From: UBA6049 sp965662345
GTDB taxonomy: Bacteria > Bacteroidota > Bacteroidia > Flavobacteriales_G > Salibacteraceae
Length of the DNA: 64,000 bases
NCBI GenBank assembly: GCA_965662345.1
Contig: CBFIHE010000008.1
Span: 30,467 to 94,466 of the forward strand
Reading direction: 5' to 3'
Shown: in pieces, positions 51,401-59,888 of the stretch
Layout: each line of letters begins with the position of its first letter
How positions within the stretch are numbered: the first letter of the stretch is position 1
Notes under the pieces: model-generated
Databases searched by the model: none
Told to the model about the DNA's origin: nothing
The model's input: the letters and a program-made list of their open reading frames with translations, nothing else
Position numbers and translations under genes: made by a program

Positions 51401-52944
51401 ATTTGATAGCGATACATCATGGGAACTATTTGAGAAGGAGGCAATTGCAAACAATCACACATTTGATTTACCGTGAGCGTACTGCTAAAGTTTTTGTCTA
51501 CACAAAGCTTTATGTAAGATAAAGGATGCTTTGAACCAGCCCCCATTAAACGATCGAAAAGAATCTCTTTGAAGAACTTATCTGAGGTAAAAAGTGCTCT
51601 TTTGTCTTGGGTGGTAATGAGCGAGGTAAAGCGCATTATTGGCTCGTCTATCTTCCAATCTAGAAGCTCAAACTGCATTTCAACCTTGTGAAAATCATTG
51701 TAGTATGGCGATGCGGATAGATCATCTTCACCGCGTATTAGGTTCACCTGTCTTTCATCTGTAAAAAGCGTAAACTTTATTCCAGGATGTATAATAGAAT
51801 CTTGCCCAGCTAGAATAACAACTCGTGCATTTCCAGAGGTAATGCGGTTACGGTCTGCCTGTCTTACTTCATCCTTCTTTCGTCTTTTCTTTTTGTCGTC
51901 AGACTCTTCTACGGGGTCGGCCATACGAATGGTAAAACGATTAGCCGTAGCAACCATTTGTGGCTTTCCTTCTCTGTTTATAATTACTCGAGCAGGCTCA
52001 TCATTGTTTCCCGCACCTAGGAATTTTGGTCCGTGCTGAGCAAAACCACCATCATAGTCTACGCCTTCAATTATGTTTCTAATGGGAATACGGGAGTTAG
52101 AAGACTTGAACCTTGGGTAGCTTCTGCGGTCTTCAGACGCAATGGCCAAAACCTTGTCTTCAAGCCTACCCAAAACAGGTTCAGTGAAGTACTTCTTGTT
52201 CATAAAAACCGCTTTTTCCGCTACATATTCTGGTTTGCGAATATTAATCTCATAACCTCCCTGTATCTCTGCATACACATCTTCTGGCTTAAAACCAGAT
52301 TGGTTCCAAAGTGACTTACCACCTTCACCTACAAAGCGCTTAGAGTCTGAGTAATACGTACCAGATGTATTGTATATGGTTAAGCTATCACCTTTGGAGT
52401 AACACGCCAAGCGGATGTTCTTGAAGTGGACAACAGGCTCTTTTTCAAAATCTAAAGTAAAGTTGGTGGTATGGGCTCTCCAACTCACAGATTTGGTTTG
52501 TGTTTCATACAAGGTGGTGTTGTTGAACAACGTTCTGCTAAACTCCAAGTAACTTAATAATGGCTTCTTTCTGCGTACATCGTCATCTAGTTTATCTATG
52601 TATTCATGAAAGCGCTGCACACGCTGGGATCCGTGATTATTTTTGTACAGGTAAACAACGCTCCAAAGGTAATCTGCCATATCTGGATAGATCCTGAACC
52701 GAATCTCATCAAACTTATTTACAGTAAGCATAATTTGCTCTTGCTCCCCACCAGAAAGCTGCTCTAAAAAGATAGGCTCAAAGGCTTTGATCAACTCTTC
52801 TGCCCTGCTTCTATTCGCTGTATTCAAATTCTTCTCCAAGGTCTTGAAGAACTTCTCAGGCTCAACCGGGTACGACTGAGAGAATGCAGTAATTACACTT
52901 AAACAAAAACTTACGGTAATAATTACCGGTAGTTTGATATTCAT
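48403..52944 (-). CDS. Very large exported protein of unknown function (1513 aa)
   Basis: A 1513-residue exported protein; the ATG at 52944 (MNIKLPVIITVSFCLSVITAFSQ) gives a clean signal peptide, and earlier Met codons only add an extension into prmA. After an N-terminal helical domain (about 25-190) the rest is beta-rich with repeated strand runs, for example ARGIDFIEVADASIIPGD, KGALYNYKESVINARG and EANFTLSPAFFYKGDVRLEA. These resemble OstA/LptD-like or AsmA-like beta-taco repeats, but no diagnostic motif is present. The gene lies between prmA (one base before) and plsY (38 bases after). Outer-envelope role is inferred only. Confidence 0.75.
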   Translation of the reverse strand: MNIKLPVIITVSFCLSVITAFSQSYPVEPEKFFKTLEKNLNTANRSRAEELIKAFEPIFLEQLSGGEQEQIMLTVNKFDEIRFRIYPDMADYLWSVVYLYKNNHGSQRVQRFHEYIDKLDDDVRRKKPLLSYLEFSRTLFNNTTLYETQTKSVSWRAHTTNFTLDFEKEPVVHFKNIRLACYSKGDSLTIYNTSGTYYSDSKRFVGEGGKSLWNQSGFKPEDVYAEIQGGYEINIRKPEYVAEKAVFMNKKYFTEPVLGRLEDKVLAIASEDRRSYPRFKSSNSRIPIRNIIEGVDYDGGFAQHGPKFLGAGNNDEPARVIINREGKPQMVATANRFTIRMADPVEESDDKKKRRKKDEVRQADRNRITSGNARVVILAGQDSIIHPGIKFTLFTDERQVNLIRGEDDLSASPYYNDFHKVEMQFELLDWKIDEPIMRFTSLITTQDKRALFTSDKFFKEILFDRLMGAGSKHPLSYIKLCVDKNFSSTLTVNQMCDCLQLPPSQIVPMMYRYQIMGYVELDEEQQLITVKDKVKHQVMSRSKRSDYDVLRIMSDVSGNTIPNAKMNLLNYDLTIDGVSRIILSDSHNVQIFPNGGRIVMKKNRDFDFSGMVAAGRSEFFGSEFEFKYNDFIVDMPIVDSLQLWAQTNQKDKNGNRLEARVQTIIEDLQGELKIDRANNKSGLKSINKYPEFISEKESYAYYDHSFVHDKVYDRDKFYFQLEPFTFDSLDNFGNEDIQLKGTFASAGIFPDIEETLVLQADYSLGFTMEAPAGGYPVYGGKGNFDQTIDLSNKGLRGDGPLEYIEATAVSNNFIFFPDSVNGITQAAELEGQFGGAVEYPELTVDTSFVHWRPYKDYMDISSVQGASPLEMYNGTSTHTGTVRYSPTGLVGWGENHFEGANLYSDLMVFKFTQLLADTCDFEIPNDLLGDVNFSSENLNADVNFQTREAKFVSNTGKSFTDFGAVKYNAFLDRFTWKMDSEEIEYSAEGEPINKGAESVQVEGAEFISVHPKQDSLRWFAKGALYNYKESVINARGIDFIEVADASIIPGDGKATVRTDAVMDPLDSAKVVANRRTKHHTIYEATVNVKTRWNYRATGKYDYLDENKRKQVIYFDQVAVDSSRQSFATGIIADEANFTLSPAFFYKGDVRLEANEKPLIFSGYGKLNHTCSELPVQWFGFNSSIDPEDINIRITSDAKNESGTLLQASAMIPVDSTMYGSFLASAQSASDIPVGRTEGYLMYDKTAKEYRLASLEKLAETSIPGNYVSMNKETCRLHGKGQFTVTGDIPHMKFNPVGTYDFNSVQQDFNTDFITKWEFLFDDGLWDIITKEIQAMEEKKPVDVERPTYALGLRELLGREEADEILARMGLGKAVRLPDELKGKDYNALVFSDLALTYEKSEGVYRSKGEMGIGNIGKELLNIYVEGGLELENKRTGTDIFLYLNLEKNYYIFKYRASSGIMLVYSSSTEFMEALQDVKNDNRRIKASKTNRQFFYQAGSKRLRSEALTKFSDE

Positions 52945-52945
52945 A

Positions 52946-53779
52946 CTATTTAATTTTTTCAAAGACGAGCTGCGCCCAATCGTTTTGATAGTTCTCTTGT
53001 AACAAGGAAAAGCCTTGTTCACGGGCGGCATCTTTAATGAGCGAGGCATCGTGCTCAAAGAAACCGCTAGTCAATAGGAGTCCGTTTTTAGGAAGTATTT
53101 TGGCATAAACAGGCATTTGGTCAATTACAATGTTTCTGTTGATATTGGCCAAAACCACATCATAAGAATCATCAAGAACTGAATCTATATCACCTAAGAC
53201 GACTTCTATTTCTGGATAGCCGTTAAATTTAACGTTCTCTACTGTGCTTTCGTACGCCCAATCATTGTTGTCTACAGCTTTGGTGTATCCAGCATGGCGC
53301 ATTTTAGCCAAAATAGCAAGCACACCAGTTCCAGAGCCCATATCTAACACTCGCTTGTTGCTAAAATCAACCTCCATCATGGAACGAACCATTAAGAATG
53401 TAGAGTCATGGTGTCCTGTTCCAAAAGCCATTTTTGGATCTATGACTATTTCGTATTCTACTGGAACGCTCTCATGAAAAGTAGCGCGAATCATGCAACG
53501 GTCGTCAACATTTACTGGATGGAAATTATCTTCCCACTTCTTATTCCAATTTTCATTGGGAACGGTGTCAAGCTTATACAATACTTGAACGCCTTTTTCA
53601 TGCAAAACCCACACATTTTTGAGTGCATTTTCATCAAAGTCTTTCTTTTGGATGTAGGCCAAAAAGAAATCTTCTTGTTGCATGAAGCTTTCAAAACCAA
53701 TGCCACCTAGGGCATCTGCTAACAAATCTGTCCACGGTTCTTGCGGGTGAACCTGAAACGTAACTTCTGTATACTCCAT
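52946..53779 (-). CDS. prmA: Ribosomal protein L11 methyltransferase PrmA
   Basis: A 277-residue SAM methyltransferase that trimethylates ribosomal protein L11. The N-terminal substrate domain is followed by the motif AFGTGHHDSTFLMVRSM and SAM loop VLDMGSGTGVLAILA, with VDNNDWAYESTVENVKFNG and VVLANINRNIV, all as in PrmA. It begins one base after tpiA and ends one base before the 1513-residue gene, consistent with one transcript. Confidence 0.93.
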   Translation of the reverse strand: MEYTEVTFQVHPQEPWTDLLADALGGIGFESFMQQEDFFLAYIQKKDFDENALKNVWVLHEKGVQVLYKLDTVPNENWNKKWEDNFHPVNVDDRCMIRATFHESVPVEYEIVIDPKMAFGTGHHDSTFLMVRSMMEVDFSNKRVLDMGSGTGVLAILAKMRHAGYTKAVDNNDWAYESTVENVKFNGYPEIEVVLGDIDSVLDDSYDVVLANINRNIVIDQMPVYAKILPKNGLLLTSGFFEHDASLIKDAAREQGFSLLQENYQNDWAQLVFEKIK

Positions 53780-54532
53780 CTAAAATGCGTTGCAAATAGC
53801 CATGAAATCTACAGCTTTAAGCGAAGCTCCACCAATTAGTCCACCATCTATGTCTTTCATAGCAAACAACTCTTGAGCATTATTTGGCTTTACACTTCCT
53901 CCATACAGAATGCTTATTTCCTCAGCAATTTCATCACCATATTGGTCTGCTAAAATGTTGCGAATAAAAGCATGTACCTCTTGCGCTTGTTCTGGAGAGG
54001 CTGTTTCTCCTGTGCCAATTGCCCAAACGGGCTCATAAGCAATAACCACTTTACGCATATCAGCCTCTGGTAAGTGGAACAAAGCTTGCACCAACTGAGT
54101 TTCTAACACGGCTTTAAAGCGGTCTTCTTTACGCTCTTCTAACGATTCACCAATACAATAGACAGGTATCAAATCGGCTTCTAGAGCACGGTTAATTTTC
54201 TCTGCCAATTGCTGGTTGCTCTCACTGAAATATTCTCTTCGTTCTGAGTGCCCAACCAACACCATATCGGCTCCTGCCGATTTTAACATCGTAGAGGCTA
54301 CTTCACCCGTGTACGCTCCAGACTTATGTATACTACAATTTTGAGCGCCCAAACCAATTCCTGTATTGGTCAATTGGTCTGCAATTCCCGTTATATATGG
54401 AAAAGGCGGAATAACGAATACTTCTGTATCGCTTCCGCCTGCATTTGCTTCTTTTAGTTCGCTTACCAAAGCCGTAGCTTCTTGGTAAGTCAAGTTCATT
54501 TTGTGGTTTCCAGCAACTATGTTTTTTCTCAT
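53780..54532 (-). CDS. tpiA: Triosephosphate isomerase
   Basis: A 250-residue glycolytic enzyme interconverting dihydroxyacetone phosphate and glyceraldehyde 3-phosphate. The ATG at 54532 (MRKNIVAGNHKMN) is the usual family start; the frame extends further upstream to 54577 into BT_3928. Catalytic parts are seen: Asn and Lys of GNHKMN, His of VGHSERREYF, Glu of IAYEPVWAIGTGE (loop 6), YGGSVKPNN and GGLIGGASLKA. The usual Trp of GNWKMN is His here; other residues are intact. Adjacent to prmA with no gap. Confidence 0.95.
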   Translation of the reverse strand: MRKNIVAGNHKMNLTYQEATALVSELKEANAGGSDTEVFVIPPFPYITGIADQLTNTGIGLGAQNCSIHKSGAYTGEVASTMLKSAGADMVLVGHSERREYFSESNQQLAEKINRALEADLIPVYCIGESLEERKEDRFKAVLETQLVQALFHLPEADMRKVVIAYEPVWAIGTGETASPEQAQEVHAFIRNILADQYGDEIAEEISILYGGSVKPNNAQELFAMKDIDGGLIGGASLKAVDFMAICNAF

Positions 54533-54536
54533 TTTT

Positions 54537-55901
54537 CTACCATTGAGCATTGATATGCTCAAAAGTAGGAATATCATTATGATGCCATTTACCGATAACC
54601 GTGCCCTTTTTCAACAATACCAAACCTGGATTGCTGCGAACAACTGTTTTAAGCGTTGTAGCATCGCAAGACATGTACGGAAACGCATTATCATTCGCAT
54701 GCCTAAAGTCTTCTACCTGATCATAAAGTCCGCCTGTTAAACCAAAAACAGGAACTCCAGACTCCTCCAATTGCTTGCTCAATTCGCTAACTTGCTTTTG
54801 GGCGTCAATATCTGTTTTGCTAATATCATACGCCACCCATAGCACAACACGATCGTAATTTAAGATTTCATAGGTGCGGTCTTCTCCAGAGTTAAGGTCT
54901 TCTAACACAAAATCATGGATGGGCGGCACATAGCCGTCTTTGTACAAGATTTGATCTGAGGTGTTTACAATCTTCAAATCTTTGTTTTTCCATACCTCTT
55001 TCTGCAAGTAATCTATAGAGCTTACCTCTTGGGTCTCACCTGTAGATTGACTCTCCATGGTGTAAATAACCATGTATTGAGGAGGTTCTTTTCCCTCTGG
55101 AATCTCCATACCATCTGCTATGTTTTTACCAATTGCATAGGGTCTAAAATCTTTGATTGGAAGATGTGCATATGTGTAGTACGTGAAAAAACCAGAGATT
55201 AGAGTAGCAGCACCAGCCATTACCCAACCTTTAGCATCGCTTTGCATTATTCTGCGAATGGCCACCATTACTCCAAAGGTTACGAAACTGAAAACGATAG
55301 GAAAAGCCCAGCCTAGAACACCAAGTGAAAAGAGCCCGATTAAACCCAAAGCACTACCGTAATAGACATAATCTTCTCTTTCTGTATTGCCCTGTACCCC
55401 ATCTTTCCATATGAATAGTACGATGATAAAGGCCAATAGCACCACGTCTTTTAAAAAAGACTGCATGGGTGTAAGTTGAATGGCATCTCCAAAGCAACCG
55501 CAGTCTTTAAAGTAATGAATATCTCTAGCCTCAAAGCCAAATGCACTTTCTGCTGTTTCTGTTAAACCAGCGGTGTGGTTTTCAAAAAACCAGTTTCCAA
55601 TGGCTGTATATCCTGTTAAAAAGGCAAAGAATACAATCATTAACAGGAGCGACCATGTGGCCAGTTTAAACTTCTCTCCTGCTAGTACGGCTACACCAAG
55701 CAGAATTTCTGCAATACAAACCAAAGCCGCCAATTCCAATTCAACACCTTGAAAAATAAACCAGTTAAGCACATCTGGGGCTACATACTCTTCTAGTTTG
55801 TATGAAAAGCCAAGCGCATCATTGGCTTTAATAAGTCCGGAAACAATAAACAAGGCACCTACGAAAACACGAGACACCAGCATAGTATATTTCTTGAACA
55901 T
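54537..55901 (-). CDS. BT_3928-family DoxX-like membrane protein
   Basis: A 454-residue membrane protein. The N-terminal DoxX-like domain has SRVFVGALFIVSGLIKANDALGF and further membrane segments to about residue 245, including FKDCGCFGDAIQL with a CxC pattern. The C-terminal ~190 residues are soluble, with a thioredoxin-like look (VVLWVAYDISKTDIDAQKQ, VFGLTGGLYD, NPGLVLLKKGTVIGKW) but without a CXXC pair. This is the family named after Bacteroides BT_3928, function unknown. It ends four bases before tpiA and is the first gene of the long minus-strand run. Confidence 0.88.
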   Translation of the reverse strand: MFKKYTMLVSRVFVGALFIVSGLIKANDALGFSYKLEEYVAPDVLNWFIFQGVELELAALVCIAEILLGVAVLAGEKFKLATWSLLLMIVFFAFLTGYTAIGNWFFENHTAGLTETAESAFGFEARDIHYFKDCGCFGDAIQLTPMQSFLKDVVLLAFIIVLFIWKDGVQGNTEREDYVYYGSALGLIGLFSLGVLGWAFPIVFSFVTFGVMVAIRRIMQSDAKGWVMAGAATLISGFFTYYTYAHLPIKDFRPYAIGKNIADGMEIPEGKEPPQYMVIYTMESQSTGETQEVSSIDYLQKEVWKNKDLKIVNTSDQILYKDGYVPPIHDFVLEDLNSGEDRTYEILNYDRVVLWVAYDISKTDIDAQKQVSELSKQLEESGVPVFGLTGGLYDQVEDFRHANDNAFPYMSCDATTLKTVVRSNPGLVLLKKGTVIGKWHHNDIPTFEHINAQW

Positions 55902-55976
55902 AATTTCTTGATTGATTTTGGTTGTGCTAAATTAACCGTTGGGTACGTATTCGGTTGTGCTTAACGGAAGTTTAAC

Positions 55977-56519
55977 TCAATTGGCTTCACCAGATTGTAT
56001 TAAAGCAAACACTGAGTAATTGATGATGTCATGGTAATTGGCATCTATACCCTCACTTACCTGGGTCTTGCCTCCATTATCTTCAATTTGCTTGATACGC
56101 AGTAATTTCATGAGAATTAAATCTGTGAACGACTCCACGCGCATTTCGCGCCACGCCTCACCATAATCGTGGTTCTTTTTTAGCATGAGATCACGAGTTT
56201 CTTCAAAATGCTTGGTGTACAACTCAACAGCTTCCTTAGCTGGCATATCTGCATCATCTGCAAAACCGCGCTCTAACTGAATAAGTCCCATCAAGCAGTA
56301 ATTGATCATGGCCATATACTCAGGAATAATGCCCTCTCCCACCTTACTTTCTCCTGTTTGCTCCAAGGTTTTGATGCGCTTGGCTTTTATATAAATCTGA
56401 TCGGTTATTCCAGGTACGCGCATTACCCGCCAAGCTGTGCCATAATCCGCGGTTTTCTTGGTGAAAATATCTTTACATTTGGCCACGATACGGTTGTATT
56501 CTTCCACGGTATCACTCAT
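55977..56519 (-). CDS. DUF1599 protein with internal duplication
   Basis: A 180-residue protein made of two tandem copies of one ~85-residue motif: IFTKKTADYGTAWRVMR, GITDQIYIKAKRI and INYCLMGLIQLERG, then LMLKKNHDYGEAWREMRVES, FTDLILMKLLRIKQIED and INYSVFALIQSG. This is the DUF1599 pattern (nucleotide-pyrophosphohydrolase-related appearance, activity unproven). The Met at 56519 (MSDTVEEY) is chosen over one at 56564 that would overlap folP; the two genes start 20 bases apart on opposite strands. Confidence 0.85.
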   Translation of the reverse strand: MSDTVEEYNRIVAKCKDIFTKKTADYGTAWRVMRVPGITDQIYIKAKRIKTLEQTGESKVGEGIIPEYMAMINYCLMGLIQLERGFADDADMPAKEAVELYTKHFEETRDLMLKKNHDYGEAWREMRVESFTDLILMKLLRIKQIEDNGGKTQVSEGIDANYHDIINYSVFALIQSGEAN

Positions 56520-56539
56520 AAACTCCAATAAAAATTCAG

Positions 56540-57400
56540 TTGTTGAACGGGGCGAAAGATACATTTTTTAAGAGCGAGTTCACGCTCAATCTAAAGGGCG
56601 ATTTGGTTACTATTGATTCTCCCAAAGTAATGGGCATTCTCAACGTTACACCAGATTCGTTTTACGATGGAGGCAAGCATCTCAACAACGTATTGAAGCA
56701 TGCTGAGAAGATGCTTGAAGAAGGTGCATGGATGCTAGACATTGGAGGTGCCAGCACCAGACCAGGAAGTACCCAGCCTACCCAAGACCAGGAACGGAAA
56801 AGGGTATTGCCAGCACTTGAGGAAATAAGCAAACGGTTTCCACAGGCTTACCTTTCTGTAGATACCTACCGTGCTAAGGTAGCACAAGAGGCGGTAGCTG
56901 CTGGTGCATGTATGGTGAATGATGTAAGCGCAGGAAAGTTAGATCCTGAACTACACAAAACAGTTGCACAATTAGGCGTACCTTACGTGCTCATGCACAT
57001 GCAAGGCACTCCAGATACCATGCAAGAGTATCCTTCTTACAAAAACGTAACCCAAGAAGTGATTTATGAATTAAGTAAAACACTTGATCAGCTGCGACTG
57101 CTTGGCATAGCCGATGTACTTATAGACCCAGGATTTGGTTTTGGTAAAACTAAGGAGCACAATTATACCTTACTGCGTGATTTGAAATTATTCCGTGTGT
57201 TTGATGCACCGCTATTGGCGGGATTATCGCGTAAGCGCATGATTAATGAAGTTTTAGGAACCACACCAGAAACCGCCCTAAATGGTACTACGGCTGTAAA
57301 TATGTTAGCATTAACCAACGGAGCTCACCTGTTGCGTGTACATGATGTAAAAGAAGCTGTAGAATCTATTAAAATTCACCAAGCCTACATACAATCATGA
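56540..57400 (+). CDS. folP: Dihydropteroate synthase
   Basis: A 286-residue enzyme that joins p-aminobenzoate to dihydropterin pyrophosphate in folate synthesis. Motifs seen: MGILNVTPDSFYDGGKH, DIGGASTRPGS, LSVDTYRAKVAQEA, VNDVSAGK, IDPGFGFGKTKEHN and AGLSRKRMI. The frame has no ATG before codon 32; the start is taken as TTG at 56540, which keeps the usual N-terminal strand (FTLNLKGDLVTIDSPK). It overlaps cdaA by four bases. Confidence 0.94.
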   Translation: MLNGAKDTFFKSEFTLNLKGDLVTIDSPKVMGILNVTPDSFYDGGKHLNNVLKHAEKMLEEGAWMLDIGGASTRPGSTQPTQDQERKRVLPALEEISKRFPQAYLSVDTYRAKVAQEAVAAGACMVNDVSAGKLDPELHKTVAQLGVPYVLMHMQGTPDTMQEYPSYKNVTQEVIYELSKTLDQLRLLGIADVLIDPGFGFGKTKEHNYTLLRDLKLFRVFDAPLLAGLSRKRMINEVLGTTPETALNGTTAVNMLALTNGAHLLRVHDVKEAVESIKIHQAYIQS

Positions 57401-58188
57401 GTACACTGCTGTTCATTTCGCTTCGTTGGTTAGATATTTTAGATATTCTCATTGTGGCCGCATTACTCTACCAGCTGTATCATCTGGTAAAAGGCACTGC
57501 CGCTATCCGTATTTTTTTGGGCATTCTTACTTTACTTATTGTTTGGCGCATAACCGTTGCGCTACAGATGGAGCTTATTTCCAGCATTTTGGGTCAATTC
57601 TTGGGAATTGGGGTTATTGCGGTAATCATCATCTTTCAGCCAGAGATTCGCACCTTTTTGGTAAGACTGGGCACTAACAAACTTTGGCAAGATTTCATGC
57701 GTGAGAAGCAATGGAGTTTTAACCTGTTTAAGCCAGATGAAGAACAAAACCGCAAAGGCATTGAATACATTTCGCTATCTGCTTTTAACTTAAGTAGAAC
57801 CAAAACGGGAGCTTTAATCGTTATTCAGCGTGATAGCGATTTACAAACAATTACAGAAACGGGAACAGAACTCTATGCCACCCTTTCTAAAGCTTTGTTG
57901 GAGTCTGTTTTTTTCAAGAATAATCCGCTACATGATGGAGCTACGGTATGCACTACCGCCCGGGTATTAGCTGCTGGTTGTCAACTACCTTTAACACAGC
58001 GTGAGAACATAAATCCTAAATTTGGAATGCGTCATCGAGCTGCAATTGGTCTTACGGAACAAACCGATGCCTTAGCCTTGGTGGTAAGCGAAGAAAATGG
58101 AGACGTGCATGTGGTTGAAGAAGGTGAAGTCACTCATATTGAGTCTACAGACGCACTAGCGCGCCTCCTTACCCAACGGTTGAACTAA
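57397..58188 (+). CDS. cdaA: Diadenylate cyclase CdaA
   Basis: A 263-residue membrane enzyme that makes c-di-AMP. Three N-terminal membrane segments (LRWLDILDILIVAALLYQLYHLV to VIAVIIIFQPEI) lead to the DisA_N catalytic domain, with NNPLHDGATVC (DGA active-site motif) and FGMRHRAAIGLTEQTDA (RHR motif). It overlaps folP by four bases (ATGA). The folP-cdaA pairing links folate and second-messenger genes in one transcript, an arrangement common in Bacteroidota. Confidence 0.94.
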   Translation: MSTLLFISLRWLDILDILIVAALLYQLYHLVKGTAAIRIFLGILTLLIVWRITVALQMELISSILGQFLGIGVIAVIIIFQPEIRTFLVRLGTNKLWQDFMREKQWSFNLFKPDEEQNRKGIEYISLSAFNLSRTKTGALIVIQRDSDLQTITETGTELYATLSKALLESVFFKNNPLHDGATVCTTARVLAAGCQLPLTQRENINPKFGMRHRAAIGLTEQTDALALVVSEENGDVHVVEEGEVTHIESTDALARLLTQRLN

Positions 58189-58189
58189 T

Positions 58190-58690
58190 TTACTTTTTGA
58201 ACGATTCAAATGGAAGTGCTCTAACAAAGCCTGTCACCTCTTCTACAGAGGCATTGGTAGAATCTACCGTAATGATGTAGCGATCGTGCAGTCCTACCGT
58301 TATGTTGCACGTTTGATCTGACATATTGTTTGAAATAAGTGCAGGGAAACCATTGATTTTGGTGCCTTTAATTTCTTCATCATCACTCTGGTAATGCAAA
58401 TCTGCATTCCACATGCTAAGAACCTGTTGGTACATCATGTTTGAACCCTTGTAGTCAAAAAACATTACGCTTAACTCAGCTCTACCTTTGATATATGTCC
58501 ATTCTGCAGTAGAGAAGTTCATGCCACTCATGTTTAGGGTAGAACCGTCTTTTTCACCTTGCGGTTCAAAGCCATTTGTTGAAGCAGGGAACTTCGCTTG
58601 CAGCTCTTTGTAAGATACAGGTCCCTCTTGTGTAAACGCAATAGTACTTGTAAGCAAAGCAAGTACACTCAATAAGAATTTGATTTTCAT
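58190..58690 (-). CDS. Small secreted protein of unknown function
   Basis: A 166-residue protein with a signal peptide (MKIKFLLSVLALLTSTIAFTQ). The mature part is beta-rich, with STAEWTYIKGRAELSVMFFDYK, INGFPALISNN and LHDRYIITVDSTNASVEEVTGFVRAL, and has few Cys. No family is recognised by eye. It converges on cdaA with one base between the stops. Confidence 0.7.
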   Translation of the reverse strand: MKIKFLLSVLALLTSTIAFTQEGPVSYKELQAKFPASTNGFEPQGEKDGSTLNMSGMNFSTAEWTYIKGRAELSVMFFDYKGSNMMYQQVLSMWNADLHYQSDDEEIKGTKINGFPALISNNMSDQTCNITVGLHDRYIITVDSTNASVEEVTGFVRALPFESFKK

Positions 58691-58845
58691 AGCATTATAA
58701 AATTTGTGCTAAAGATACTTTTTACGTGCAAATTTTAGGAGTTTACTACTTGCTCCCCTACCTAAAACATGACAAATGTGCGTTCTTTTTGGAGTTGTTA
58801 TGGTTTTACTTTGTTAGCAGTATCCTTGAAATAGAAGTATTTGCC

Positions 58846-59577
58846 ATGAGAGAGCTCATTTATAAACTCGTTTTTGAATCAGACACAAGGGCTGGGCGTT
58901 TGTTTGACTGCACTATTCAGAGTCTAATTATTCTCTTGCTCATTAGTTTTGCCGTTGAAACCTTGCCTAATTTACCTATGTCTCTTCGATATGGTTTAGC
59001 AAGTTTTGAGGTGCTTGTTATTTTTGTTTTCACCATTGAATATGCATTGCGTATATACGCTGCAAAAAATAGATTTAAGTACATATTCAGCTTCTTTGGG
59101 CTAATCGATTTAATAGCCATTCTTCCATTCTATCTCATATTTGCTTCATACTTACGTTTGGTTAGAGCATTTCGCTTTTTACGCGTATTTAGGGTATTTA
59201 AGCTCGTTAGGTTTAACAAGGCCATAAAACGTTATCAAATTGCCTTTTCCATAATACGAGAAGAATTGGTGCTATTCTTTTTAGTTACAGGAATCCTCAC
59301 CTATTTGGCAGCTACTGGCATTCACTATTTCGAGCATGAAGCTCAGCCAGAGCAATTTCAATCTATTTTTCACAGTTTCTGGTGGGCCGTTGTTACTATT
59401 ACCACTGTGGGTTACGGAGATGTATACCCAATTACCTTGGGCGGCCGCGTGTTCACTTTGTTTATTCTAATGGCTGGTGTTGGAGTCGTAACGGTACCCG
59501 CAGGTTTAGTAGCTTCTGCCATTTACAAAGCTCGTGAGATTGAAGAAAAAGAAGCAGAAGAAAAGGGCCGCCTCTAA
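58846..59577 (+). CDS. Voltage-gated potassium-channel-like ion transporter
   Basis: A 243-residue channel with six membrane segments. Segment S4 is arginine-rich (LRLVRAFRFLRVFRVFKLVRF, about 105-125), and the pore has the selectivity filter TVGYGD (about 191-196) inside FWWAVVTITTVGYGDVYPIT. The C-terminal tail (REIEEKEAEEKGRL) is short and charged, with no RCK domain. The ATG at 58846 (MRELIYKLVF) is chosen over 58726, whose extra 40 residues are not channel-like. Confidence 0.92.
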   Translation: MRELIYKLVFESDTRAGRLFDCTIQSLIILLLISFAVETLPNLPMSLRYGLASFEVLVIFVFTIEYALRIYAAKNRFKYIFSFFGLIDLIAILPFYLIFASYLRLVRAFRFLRVFRVFKLVRFNKAIKRYQIAFSIIREELVLFFLVTGILTYLAATGIHYFEHEAQPEQFQSIFHSFWWAVVTITTVGYGDVYPITLGGRVFTLFILMAGVGVVTVPAGLVASAIYKAREIEEKEAEEKGRL

Positions 59578-59641
59578 TACTAAACTCCCTTGGTATTTTC
59601 CAGTAGTCAACCACGCCAAAAGTATGGTTTGATAATGCCAA

Positions 59642-59878
59642 TTATTTCATTTTATAGTAGGCTCCTACTAAACCATCAAGCCTATTAAATAAGTCGACTT
59701 TCCTCACAAAGACGCCAAATCCATTTTTATACCCAGTACTAAACTGTACCTTGTGAGCTGTGAAGGGAACTAGACATAGTTCAGCCCTCACAAAGCAATA
59801 AATAAATGCGTTCAATAGTTTTTTCTCCCGCATCCAGAACCAATTAATCCATGGCATAACTGGGAGTAAAAATCTCAT
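59642..59878 (-). CDS. Possible small hypothetical protein (uncertain)
   Basis: A 78-codon ORF begins MRFLLPVMPWINWFWMREKK and ends DGLVGAYYKMK. Composition is Phe/Trp-rich and no family is recognised. It lies in an otherwise gene-free stretch, divergent from egtB with ten bases between the starts, so it might instead be chance sequence holding the egtB promoter. Confidence 0.3.
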   Translation of the reverse strand: MRFLLPVMPWINWFWMREKKLLNAFIYCFVRAELCLVPFTAHKVQFSTGYKNGFGVFVRKVDLFNRLDGLVGAYYKMK

Positions 59879-59888
59879 AGATGTAGTG

